A stretch of 64,000 bases of DNA from Planctomycetota bacterium (lineage in GTDB: Bacteria; Planctomycetota; Brocadiia; SM23-32; JAKLEA01). Positions 1-8,300 of this stretch are shown in pieces. The translations under genes and the position numbers were made by a program. Numbering within the stretch: position 1 is the stretch's first letter; every line of letters begins with the position of its first letter. A model generated the notes under the pieces. The model did not search any database. It saw nothing but the letters and a program-made list of their open reading frames with translations, and had not been told where the DNA came from. The stretch covers positions 1-64,000 of the forward strand of contig JAKLEA010000026.1 of the NCBI GenBank assembly GCA_022711755.1, in the 5' to 3' direction.

Positions 1-389
1 CACGCAGCAGACAAGCCCTCCGATCGTCACACTCAGGGAAAGCCCCCCTCCTGTCACTTGCGTGACATCCTCCCCCCGCCGCTGCAACGCATCAGAATCC
101 CGGCGGAATTCTCCGCGCGGCGGGGGGAGGTCGCCTCGATAGAGGCGGAAGGGGGGCATCGGGAAGCGGCATCGTCGCAGGCACGTGATGCGCGCCCTCA
201 GTTTTCGCCAATGCTCGCCGAAATGGGCCGTTTTCGGCCATATCTTTCCGGCGGAATGCGCTTGGCCGCCTCCTCCCGCGATTGCAGGTATTCCCTTATC
301 CCTCAAATAAGTGGATTTACTCCTTCCTGGCGCTCATAATGGCTAGCTCGTGGCGAGTTCTGATCCTTTACGGAACATCGGCAGAACAA
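1..389. other. Gene-free leader region with a two-hairpin palindromic element
   Basis: I see no convincing gene here; the open frame at 58-339 is arginine/serine-rich and reads through the palindromes. The region holds a perfect 14-bp inverted repeat (69-82 pairing with 117-130, C-rich then G-rich) followed by a second hairpin (132-137 with 142-147, CGCCTC/GAGGCG). The two-hairpin arrangement and the flanking GGAAGGGGGG string resemble the element at 4126-4178, so I read both as members of one dispersed intergenic repeat family. Confidence 0.5.
69..147. repeat. Two-hairpin intergenic palindromic element, copy 1
   Basis: A 14-bp perfect stem (69-82/117-130, 34-nt loop) is followed at once by a 6-bp stem with a 4-nt GATA loop (132-147). 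The order long C/G-rich hairpin, short hairpin, then a GGAAGGGGG string matches the copy at 4126-4178. Its function is unknown; it could be a mobile REP/MITE-like element or an RNA-stability hairpin. Confidence 0.5.
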
Positions 390-722
390 ATGAAAAGCAA
401 ACAAGAATTCGTCGGCTCCTGGCGAATCATGAAAATGTCGGCATGGGACAAGGAATACATTGACCTTGTCGCGCCCGGTCGCATAACAATCAGCAAAAAC
501 GGGAACGGAACGTTTCGATTCGGCGCGGTTGAAGCCGAATTGGACTGCCGGATCGAAACATGCGGCGAGGTCGAGCAACTGAACTTTTCCTTCGCCGGGT
601 TTGATGAAGGCGACGAAATCAGCGGACGCGGATGGGCGAAAGTAGACGGCAATAAGATGATCGGCTGGTTTGGATTCCACCAGGGCGATGATTCCACATT
701 TGAAGCGAAGAAAAGCAAGTGA
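390..722 (+). CDS. Small conserved hypothetical protein
   Basis: A 110-aa soluble protein with no signal peptide or membrane segment. It begins MKSKQEF and carries spaced motifs I associate with a small conserved hypothetical family: GSWRIMKMSAWD near the start, a FRFGAVEAELDC segment mid-protein, SGRGWAKVDG, and a C-terminal FHQGDDSTFEA. I chose the ATG at 390 because this is where the family-like sequence starts; the open frame extends upstream to 282, but that part looks non-coding. No Shine-Dalgarno is obvious. The gene stands alone, followed by a short palindrome. The biochemical function is unknown. Confidence 0.75.
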   Translation: MKSKQEFVGSWRIMKMSAWDKEYIDLVAPGRITISKNGNGTFRFGAVEAELDCRIETCGEVEQLNFSFAGFDEGDEISGRGWAKVDGNKMIGWFGFHQGDDSTFEAKKSK

Positions 723-741
723 TCTCCCACTCGTTCGGTAT

Positions 742-761
742 GACGCGCTGCAACGCGCGTC
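742..761. repeat. Short intergenic palindrome (7-bp stem)
   Basis: GACGCGC at 742-748 pairs perfectly with GCGCGTC at 755-761 around a 6-nt TGCAAC loop, 20 nt after the preceding stop codon. It has no T-tract, so intrinsic termination is doubtful. It shares its TGCAACG core with the palindrome at 4240-4253. Confidence 0.5.
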
Positions 762-816
762 CCATTTCGGTTCAAAACACTCCCGCTCGCATCAAGCGTA
801 ATTGGCGCAGACTCCG

Positions 817-1845
817 ATGAAAGAATTTGGATCAATTGACGCGCGCCCCTACCAGCTCATGCTTATCGTTTCCCATCTGGGCGGGCGCGCGAAGATGAAT
901 GAAGTGAATACCGACGAGGCCGGCGTTGGCAACCTCGGAGACGTGCGTTTGGATAATATCCTCCGCGCCGTCCGGGAAAATCCCGCAATCCCCCTGACGC
1001 TGCGCTGCAACGTGACGGGCACGTATGCCTTCCAGAATCCCGGCCATGACGACGACACCCCTGAGGGCGAACTGTTCAACGCGCGACGCGATCTCAGGAT
1101 TCTCCAGCGCATGGGCATGGTCCCCGGAGACACGCGCCCGGCAATCGAAATCTTCCGCCGACTGCTTGAAAACATCGAATCCGCGCGCGGAATCCTCTGG
1201 CTAGACGATACCTCGTCCGAATCGTGGAAAGGCGCGAACAGGAACGCATGCCATTATGACGAAGGCCGCGCCTTGGGCCTGGACGCAATCATCCCCCCCC
1301 GCGATAAATCCGAAATGCGCCGGGCCAAATCTGAGTCAACGGCAGCGATGTATAAGGCGGGAATCCTCGAAATACGCCCCCATCATCTTATGTGCATGTC
1401 ATGCTTCTACGGGGATCGCGAAAAGCTTGCCCCCATAGAAGTTGACAACCTTTTCGAAGCCATTGACATCATTCAGAAAAATCCGGAGATTCCCATCCGG
1501 CTTATCTGCGGACCTTGTATGATCTGCCCCCCCTGTTACGGCTATTCGCCAAAAACAGGATTGTGCTCGGCAGGCGTGGCCATGTCCCTGCGCGACGAAT
1601 TGAAAGACCTCGACGTCCTCCAGAAACTCGGCATGAAATACGGCGATGTCATTCCCGCAGGGAAACTGTATTCGCTGCTTTATGACAGGATTGCTTCAAC
1701 CACAGAGATATGCGGACACGGCGACGACAAGGTCAGGGGGTTGGAATGGCACGTCTGCCGGGGCGCGGGCGGAAGCCCCGGCTATCTCCGCGCAAGAAAG
1801 GAAGGCCTCGGCTTCCTCAATCGCCGCGACTCCAGCACAATGTAG
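817..1845 (+). CDS. DUF1284-like protein with two tandem copies of the domain
   Basis: A 342-aa soluble protein. The C-terminal half (about residues 186-292) contains RPHHLMC followed about 40 residues later by a cysteine cluster, CGPCMICPPC, and another Cys in TGLCSAG; this resembles the DUF1284 pattern of RPHHL plus clustered cysteines, suggesting a bound metal or cluster. The N-terminal half (about 9-119) aligns with it (ARPYQLM against IRPHHLM; RDLRILQRMGMVPGD against KDLDVLQKLGMKYGD) but has lost the His pair and the cysteine cluster. I chose ATG 817; TTG at 802 is an in-frame alternative and neither has a clear ribosome site. It sits 202 nt upstream of an oxidoreductase/isomerase pair. 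Its function is unknown. Confidence 0.75.
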   Translation: MKEFGSIDARPYQLMLIVSHLGGRAKMNEVNTDEAGVGNLGDVRLDNILRAVRENPAIPLTLRCNVTGTYAFQNPGHDDDTPEGELFNARRDLRILQRMGMVPGDTRPAIEIFRRLLENIESARGILWLDDTSSESWKGANRNACHYDEGRALGLDAIIPPRDKSEMRRAKSESTAAMYKAGILEIRPHHLMCMSCFYGDREKLAPIEVDNLFEAIDIIQKNPEIPIRLICGPCMICPPCYGYSPKTGLCSAGVAMSLRDELKDLDVLQKLGMKYGDVIPAGKLYSLLYDRIASTTEICGHGDDKVRGLEWHVCRGAGGSPGYLRARKEGLGFLNRRDSSTM

Positions 1846-1872
1846 GGCGGGTTCCAGCGCAGCGGAACCCAC
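1841..1872. repeat. REP-like palindrome overlapping the stop codon of the preceding gene
   Basis: GGGTTCC at 1849-1855 pairs with GGAACCC at 1864-1870 around AGCGCAGC. With its flanks it fits the widespread intergenic form TAGGGYGGGTT-N-AACCCACC seen scattered in many bacterial genomes (established pattern, recalled rather than searched). The TAG stop of the upstream gene (1843-1845) lies inside the element, which suggests the element defined the gene's present end. Confidence 0.6.
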
Positions 1873-2047
1873 CGATGATTGCCAAAACCCGGAATTGACG
1901 GCAATGATGTCCCCCGCCGCATTGATTTCCAGCCGTGGCAAGATAGAATTCGTTTTTCACTTTTGTTTGTCGCGTTCTTAACCCTCGCCGATCGTCGGCG
2001 GCCCGCCAGGCCGACCTTCATCCGGCGATTCCGAAACAGGAAACAGC

Positions 2048-3064
2048 ATGGCCAGACACAGCGCAGTCGTGGTCGGAGCCGGCGGAATATCCGGCGCATG
2101 GTTCCCCCCCCTCCTCAAGGAGAAGGTCGAGATACGGGCAATCGTTGACCTCAGGCTGGAAACAGCGAAGGCCCGCGCCGAGCAATACGGAGTCACCTGC
2201 GACATCTCGACGGACCTGAAGGCGACGCTAGTTAAACATAAGCCCGACTTCGTAGTGGACCTGACCGTGCCGGAGGCGCACTGCGCCGTCACCTGCGCGG
2301 CGCTTGAGGCCGGATGCCACGTCATCGGAGAGAAGCCGATGGCATCCAGCATGGCCGAGGCCCGCAAGATGGTCCGGACCGCCGAAAAGACAGGCAAACT
2401 CTACATGGTCAGCCAGTCCCGCCGCTGGGAGGCGCGCCACGAGATTGTGAAGCGCGTCGTCACCGGCGGCAGGATCGGGACGCCGACGGCCGTCAACTGC
2501 GATTTCTACATCGGTGCGCACTTCGGCGGATTCCGGGACGAAATGCCAAGCCCGCTGATCCTGGACATGTCCATTCACCATTTCGACCTTGCCCGTTACA
2601 TGGCCGGTCTCGATCCTGTTGCGGTTTATGCGAAGGAGTTCAACCCGAAAGGCTCCTGGTACAAGGGCGACGTGGCGGCCAGTTGCATCTTCGAGATGTC
2701 CGACGGCGTCATCTTCACCTACCGCGGCAGTTGGTGCGCGGAGGGCTGTCACACAAGCTGGAACGGCAACTGGCGCTTCATCGGCGACAAGGGCACGCTG
2801 ATCTGCGAGAATGACCAGACGCCGCATGGCCAGGCGCTTGCGGGCAATACCGGCTTCCACCGCCCGATGAAGGATGTGGCAATCCCCGCGGCGCGCGTGA
2901 AATTCGGCGGAATGCACGGCGCGCTCAGGGAAATGCTGGCCTTCCTGAAAACCGGCAAGAAGCCCCAGACCGAATGCCACGACAACATCAAGTCACTGGC
3001 CATGGTCTTCGCCGCGATAGAAAGCTCGCGCAAAGGAAAGCGCGTCACGATTTCAGCCGACTGA
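2048..3064 (+). CDS. Gfo/Idh/MocA family NAD(P)-dependent oxidoreductase
   Basis: A 338-aa cytoplasmic dehydrogenase. The N-terminal Rossmann fold starts with VVVGAGGISG (residues 7-16). The family EKP motif is at 95-97 and the probable catalytic histidine lies in SIHHFDL (His177/His178). Such enzymes oxidise or epimerise sugars and cyclitols with NAD(P); the substrate cannot be read from sequence. The ATG at 2048 is preceded by AGGAAACAGC, a good ribosome site. It is followed after 36 nt by a TIM-barrel isomerase on the same strand, the usual pairing in inositol or keto-sugar catabolism. Confidence 0.92.
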   Translation: MARHSAVVVGAGGISGAWFPPLLKEKVEIRAIVDLRLETAKARAEQYGVTCDISTDLKATLVKHKPDFVVDLTVPEAHCAVTCAALEAGCHVIGEKPMASSMAEARKMVRTAEKTGKLYMVSQSRRWEARHEIVKRVVTGGRIGTPTAVNCDFYIGAHFGGFRDEMPSPLILDMSIHHFDLARYMAGLDPVAVYAKEFNPKGSWYKGDVAASCIFEMSDGVIFTYRGSWCAEGCHTSWNGNWRFIGDKGTLICENDQTPHGQALAGNTGFHRPMKDVAIPAARVKFGGMHGALREMLAFLKTGKKPQTECHDNIKSLAMVFAAIESSRKGKRVTISAD

Positions 3065-3100
3065 CAAACGACCATCCATCAGCGACGAAAGGAAACGCAA

Positions 3101-3991
3101 ATGGCCGAGAAGATTCGCATTGGCACGCTCGTCCCAGGCGGGGCGAAGACCGCCAACTACATCAAGCAGATTCTCCCGCACGGATTCGAGTCCTTCTCCA
3201 TCACCTTCTGGCAGACGCTGGGCGGCTGCGACCTAAAGAAGCTTGCTGCGGACTGTAAGGAGGTCCTTGCCGGAAGCGACGCCGTGATCAGTTCCATCAC
3301 CGTTTTCGGCAACCCGCTCATGGATGACGACAAGGGGAAGGAAACACGCGAGGGATGGAAGAAGCTTATTGACGCCGCAAACCTGTTCGGCTGCGACTTG
3401 GTGACAGGCTTCACCGGCAGGATTATTGACAAGCCGATACCCGATTCCATGCCGAAATACGCGAAGGTCTACGGCCCGCTGGCCAAGCGCGCGGCTGACA
3501 AGGGCGTTCGCCTTGCCTTCGAGAACTGCGACATGGGTGGCAACTGGCGCAAGGGCGACTGGAACATCGCGCACAATCCGGCGGCGTGGGAACTGATGTT
3601 CAACGCCATCCCGTCGGACAACATCGGTCTCCAGTGGGAGCCGTGCCACCAGATGGTCAACCTGATTGACCCGATGCCACAACTCCGCGCGTGGGTCAAA
3701 AAGATGTTTGCCCTCCACGGCAAAGACGCGACGATCCTCTGGGACGTTGTCAAGCAGCACGGAATCGGCGGCTCGCACCAGTTCGCCTTCCATCGAACCC
3801 CCGGCTTTGGGGACAGCAACTGGACGGACATCATCTCCGAGCTTCGCCGCGGCGGATTCGTCGGAAGCATTGACATCGAAGGCTGGCATGACCCGGTCTA
3901 TCGAGGAGAACTTGAGATGACGGGCCAAGTCTACGGACTGAATTACCTCAAGCGTTGCCGGGGCGGGTCATTCGTCCCGAATCCGGAATAG
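3101..3991 (+). CDS. Sugar phosphate isomerase/epimerase (xylose isomerase-like TIM barrel)
   Basis: A 296-aa TIM-barrel protein of the AP-endonuclease-2/xylose-isomerase-like superfamily. Likely metal ligands are spread along the chain in the expected order: Glu in AFENCD, Glu/His in WEPCHQM, His in LHGKDA and Glu in IDIEGWHD. An AGGAAACGC ribosome site precedes the ATG. It is almost certainly co-transcribed with the Gfo/Idh oxidoreductase 36 nt upstream, and the pair probably interconvert and oxidise one sugar or cyclitol. The substrate is unknown. It is about the usual length for the family, with no unusual features. Confidence 0.9.
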   Translation: MAEKIRIGTLVPGGAKTANYIKQILPHGFESFSITFWQTLGGCDLKKLAADCKEVLAGSDAVISSITVFGNPLMDDDKGKETREGWKKLIDAANLFGCDLVTGFTGRIIDKPIPDSMPKYAKVYGPLAKRAADKGVRLAFENCDMGGNWRKGDWNIAHNPAAWELMFNAIPSDNIGLQWEPCHQMVNLIDPMPQLRAWVKKMFALHGKDATILWDVVKQHGIGGSHQFAFHRTPGFGDSNWTDIISELRRGGFVGSIDIEGWHDPVYRGELEMTGQVYGLNYLKRCRGGSFVPNPE

Positions 3992-4040
3992 ACGCGCGCC
4001 TGAACTGTGAGACACTTGCGTTACAAGACTGGTGCAGGGA

Positions 4041-4054
4041 CGCAGCATGCTGCG
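4041..4054. repeat. Perfect 14-bp palindrome
   Basis: CGCAGCATGCTGCG is fully self-complementary and is preceded by GCAGGGA, giving the GGGACGCAGCATGCTGCG form that I recall as a common scattered intergenic palindrome. The right arm lacks the matching TCCC, so this copy is degenerate. Confidence 0.5.
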
Positions 4055-4125
4055 GTATGTGTTTAGCGCCCACGATTAGCGCCTACGATGCAGATCTGTC
4101 CGCCGCAGTCGCTTTTTAAATCTTT

Positions 4126-4178
4126 CCTTCCCCCGCGCACAGCGTGGGGGAAGGTGTCGCCTCGCTCGTCGAAGCGAC
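4126..4178. repeat. Two-hairpin intergenic palindromic element, copy 2
   Basis: A 13-bp stem (4126-4138 with 4142-4154, one G-T pair) with a 3-nt loop is followed by a second imperfect hairpin (GTCGC 4156-4160 with GCGAC 4174-4178) and then GGAAGGGGGCA. Layout and flanking text match the element at 69-147. Confidence 0.55.
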
Positions 4179-4239
4179 GGAAGGGGGCAATGATCGCACC
4201 CGTCTCATTTCAACAGATCTCTTGACGCTAAGCACATAC

Positions 4240-4253
4240 CACGTTGCAACGTG
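4240..4253. repeat. Perfect 14-bp palindrome
   Basis: CACGTTGCAACGTG is fully self-complementary, with GCCCC on the right. It belongs to the same general class of short TGCA-centred palindromes as 742-761. Confidence 0.5.
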
Positions 4254-4343
4254 CCCCATGCCACTGCTGACTGTCCATTTTCATTTCGCAACCAGCCAAC
4301 ACAGAACGACCGAGATTTCCTGCTACATACGCCGATCTTGGCC

Positions 4344-4372
4344 TTGATTTCCACCATTTTACCATGTAGATT
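4344..4372 (+). promoter_or_regulatory. Promoter of yajC; transcript nearly leaderless
   Basis: TTGATT (4344-4349), a 17-bp spacer, then TAGATT (4367-4372). Only 9 nt separate the -10 box from the yajC ATG, so transcription should begin within 2-3 nt of the start codon. No Shine-Dalgarno is visible. The same spacing recurs at three other operon heads in the window. Confidence 0.55.
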
Positions 4373-4381
4373 TACCGGACT

Positions 4382-4762
4382 ATGATTACGACAGCGCTGA
4401 TAATCGCCCAAGCTGAGGCTGCTGGGCAGGCCGCGGGCCAGCCCCAGCCAATGAACACTCTCCTCTTCTTCGCCCCATTCATGGTTCTGATGTTCGCCTG
4501 GATATACTTCCAGGGGCGCGGCCAGAAGAAGAAGGACAAGGAGCGTGAGGAGATGATTTCCGCAGTCCGCCCCGGCGACCGGATCGTCACCATCGGTGGA
4601 CTTCACCTGAAGATTGTTTCGACCGACAAGCCGGATACCGTGATAGCCCTGCTTGATGACAATAAAGATGTGAAGATCAAGATCAACAGGTCAGCCATCT
4701 CGAAGGTCGTCAACTCAAAGGATGCGCCCAAGGACAAGGACGAAAAGAAGGCCAAAGAATAA
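4382..4762 (+). CDS. yajC: Preprotein translocase auxiliary subunit YajC
   Basis: A 126-aa protein with a single membrane segment (about residues 20-40, ending LMFAWIYFQG) followed by the charged RGQKKKDKEREEM stretch and a small beta domain (VRPGDRIVTIGGLHLKIVS), the standard YajC layout. YajC sits in the inner membrane with SecD and SecF and assists Sec-dependent export and membrane insertion. The C-terminal end is a lysine-rich tail. It is followed, after a 0.6-kb spacer, by secDF in the conventional order. Transcription probably starts almost at the ATG (see the promoter entry). Confidence 0.93.
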   Translation: MITTALIIAQAEAAGQAAGQPQPMNTLLFFAPFMVLMFAWIYFQGRGQKKKDKEREEMISAVRPGDRIVTIGGLHLKIVSTDKPDTVIALLDDNKDVKIKINRSAISKVVNSKDAPKDKDEKKAKE

Positions 4763-5358
4763 TTGTGACGACAGCCGGAAACAGACAAGCAGCGCATGAT
4801 AATAACACCGCCTTCGGGCGATGGAGCGCTCAGTTGTCCTCCGCCAGGGCTGAGGACTCGCCGCAGCTGCCCCGCTGGCTAATGGTCGGGCTTCTCGCGG
4901 CGACCAGCCTTCACGCCTCGCCGGTCATCCAGCGCGCGTCATCCGCCTCAACCGGCATGGGCGGATCCGGACAGCCGCAGGCCGAAACGCTTCAATCTCA
5001 GACCGCATTCAACCTTGCCGGAACTCAGACCGGCATTCAGCATGGAATCCGGCGGCATCAGGAACCGGAGCGGGAGTTCATCCTGCCGGAACAGGACGTT
5101 AATGAGCCGCTGGTGTTTGCCTGCGTCCTTCTGCCGTATTCGTTGAATACCCAGTCATCTTCCCAGCCTGAACGTATCAGCAGTCGCGCTCCCCCTTCCT
5201 ATCTCGCATAACCTCCGTCTTCTTCCGTCGCCCATGAAGCAATTTCCCGCGCGCGACGGCAGCGTTTTTCCCCTTCACGTCCCCTTTGAAAAATTGCCAA
5301 TCGAACCCGGCTCATTGTTGTTTTGCGGGCCGGTTCTTCCGCAGGTGGAGAACAAGAG
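4763..5358. other. Unexplained 596-nt spacer between yajC and secDF
   Basis: This is long for a yajC-secD junction. A GTG-started open frame at 4765-5211 would give 148 aa rich in Ala, Ser and Gln with no recognisable domain, and has no ribosome site. The reverse strand has shorter broken frames with no clear homology. I looked for RNase P RNA, tmRNA, 6S RNA and cobalamin-riboswitch signatures and did not find them. It may hold a small RNA, a decayed gene or an orphan protein. Confidence 0.4.
5225..5269 (+). terminator. Possible terminator upstream of secDF
   Basis: CCGTCGC (5225-5231) pairs with GCGACGG (5253-5259) around a 21-nt loop, followed by CAGCG and five T residues. The long loop makes this a weak candidate. 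If active it would end a transcript from yajC or the spacer before secDF. Confidence 0.25.
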
Positions 5359-8300
5359 ATGCACAGCAACCGTCCGATGTGGATTTTCACGCTAGTACTA
5401 GCCATCTTTGCTGCCTTTGCGGCGTATCCCCCCCGCGATGTCGTAAAACGCGTCGAAAGGGTCCGCCTGAGCGCCGACGGCAAGACCGTCATGTCGGAGA
5501 AACCGGAACTTATCCGCGAAAACCCGATGCCATTCCCGTTCGCAACCCCGCACGTCGAATACCGGGACATGAATCCCCAGGCCGACGGAACCATCATAGC
5601 TGATCGCTACACGATCATTCCGGCCCGCATCCGGACCGGTCTGGACATCGCCGGCGGCGCGGAGCTTGTCTATCGCCTCAAGGCCGGGGACACGAACGTC
5701 GCCGCCCTGACTCGCGATACGATTGACACCCTGCGCCGCAGGATTGACCCGAGCGGAACCAAGGAATACCGGATTCAGGAGCAGGGCTACGGCCGAATCC
5801 TTATCCAGGTCCCGCGCGCCACTCAGACCGACGTGAACACACTGAAGGCGAAGCTTGAACGCCTCGGCAAGCTGGAATTCAAAATCTGCGCGACTTCGGA
5901 TCGTAGCGTTGACCGCGCACAGGCCCAACTCTATGACGACGCGGCGAAGGGACTTCCCACGCCCGGCTACGTCCGGATGGACGTCTATGACCCATTCGAG
6001 AGGCGCGCCCCCGGTCAGCAACTTGTCCCGGGAAGGGACTGGCTCCTGGTAAGCGCCGGCGAAGCCCCGATCACCGGGCGCGACCTGGCTTCCGTGCAAC
6101 CTTCCTATGACAACCAGGGACGCCCGGCGATCGGCTTCCAATTGAAGCAGCGGGCAGCGGCAAAGTTTGGTACTCTCACCGAAACCTTCCAGAACAAGCC
6201 GCTCGCCATCATTCTCGACAACACGCTGCGTTCCGCCCCGACGATCCGGTCCAGGATAACCTCCTCCGGTATCATCGAGGGCAGCTTCACGCAGGAGGAA
6301 ATCCGCGAGACCATAGCAGTTTTGCGCGCCGGCAGCCTGCCCGTTGACCTTGAGCTTGAGATGGAAAGCACCGTCGGGCCGAGCCTGGGCGGCGACAGCG
6401 TGCGCAAAGGCATCATGGCCAGCGTGACGGGAGCCATTCTGGTCCTGGCTCTGATGGCCGGTTATTACTACTACATGGGCGTCGTCGCCAATGTCGCCCT
6501 CATGCTCAACCTGCTTTTCCTGCTCGGCGCGATGTGCCTCATGCGCAGCACGCTCACCCTGCCCGGCATCGCGGGCATCGCCCTGACGCTGGGCATGGCG
6601 GTTGACGCAAACGTCCTCATTTACGAGCGCATCCGCGAGGAATGCAACCGCAGCAGGCAGCTCAAACTTGCATTGAAAAACGGCTACGACCGGGCTTTTC
6701 TGACGATCTTCGACTCGAACATCACGACGCTGCTTACCGCAATCGTTCTTTACATGGTGGGAACAGGCCCGGTGCGCGGTTTCGCCATCACGCTGGGCGT
6801 GGGCATCGTCATAAGCATGTTCACGGCGCTGGTTGTAACGCGCATGATCCTTGAGTGGCTCATGGGACGCGGCGTTATCCAAGAGTTCAAGATGCGCTCG
6901 CTGTTCTCCAAGCCGAATTTCCCCTTCGTTGCCATGCGCAAATACGCCTACGCCGGCTCGGCTGCATTCGTGATCTTGGGCCTTGTTGTGCATTTTGCGC
7001 GAGGCAAGGACGCCTACGACATTGACTTCACCGGCGGCGCCCTCGTGCATGTGCGCATGGCAAAGCCGACGCCGGCTGATGAAGTTCGCGCAGCCATGCG
7101 GACCAAAGGCTACGAATTCTTCGAGGTGCAAAGCGAACGCACGCGCGAAACCGCGGCAACGGCGGGGGAAAACCCGTCAGAGTTCGCCATACGCGTGCGC
7201 GACATAGGGCCCGAAAAAGAGAATGAGAAAATACGCGCCGACATTGAGGCTGCCTTAAAATCCGCGGGGCTGTTCAAATCCCTCGATCTTGACCCCGCCA
7301 CAAAGACGCTGCGCATCGAGTTGGCTCGCGAAATTCCAAAGAATGAGTTTTACGACCTGCTTACTGGCGCCGAAGCGGCGGACTTCTCAAGCGAGGAGAT
7401 TGCAGTCATTCGCGGCGACGCGACAAAGAAAACAAACGACTTCGAGATTCGCCACGATCGCAGCCAGGAATCCATTGACGACGCGGCTCAGATCATGCGC
7501 CTTGTCAGGGCCGTCGAGTCCTCCCTGCCTCTTGAGAAAATCAAGGTCGCCCTGAAATCGTCCGAGCCGGTCCAACCGCTCAGACAGTCCGAGGAAAGAC
7601 AGGCGGCAAACGCTCCGGCAATCTTTACCGTCGAGATCGAGTCCGACAAACCGGTGACGCCTTTGATGCTGGAGGCCGTCCTTCGCAAGGCAGGGATAAC
7701 CAAGTTCAGCATTCGCGAACGCCAGACGACCGTCCTGCCGGACAAGGGACGCTTCTACGATCTTTCGGCGGTTGAAGCCGTCGCCCGCGACGCTCGTGAC
7801 AAGCTTCAGGGCGAGATGGAACTCCCGAAGATCGCAAGCGCCGGCAACAGCTTCAGCGTCTCCCTCACAGAGCCGCTGAATGAGGACGAATTCCTGCAAA
7901 GGCTTGGCGACGGCCTTCCGGCCCATTCGGTCGTCATCCCCGTCGGCCATCCGTCAAGCATATACACGGTCCGCATGAACGAACTCGGCCCGGGCAAACG
8001 GCAGGACAAGGTCCGCGATGACATAATCCAGGCCTTCCAAGGCAACCTGTACCAGGAAAAGATCGAAGCGACTCTTATCTCCGCAGCCGAGGCCGATAAA
8101 CCGGCCACGCCGGCGCAACCGGCAGTCGAAGACGCCGCCGCTGCGGCTGCTGCAGTCGAAGCAGTCCCCGAGGACGAAAACGCCCGCTGGCTCACCTTCT
8201 CAACCGCCGTCTCCGGTAGCAGGATCAATGAGCTTTTCGAAGAGGTCAAACTCAAGCAGGCGACGGAACTCAAGCAACACCTGCTGGAGGAAGCCACATA

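Larger units (their letters stand above)
3992..4343. other. Palindrome-rich intergenic region upstream of yajC
   Basis: I find no gene in the stretch between the isomerase stop and the yajC promoter. It holds three separate palindromic elements (4041-4054, 4126-4178, 4240-4253). A short open frame at 4144-4347 runs through the palindromes and looks non-coding. Confidence 0.6.

Noticed and set aside
4763-5358. RNase P RNA, tmRNA or a riboswitch in the yajC-secDF spacer
   Set aside because: None of the conserved core strings of these RNAs could be found by eye on either strand.
5398-7131. 577-codon open frame antisense to secDF
   Set aside because: Lies wholly inside a clear SecD/SecF reading frame; its His/Gln/Ala-rich translation is typical of the complement of GC-rich genes.
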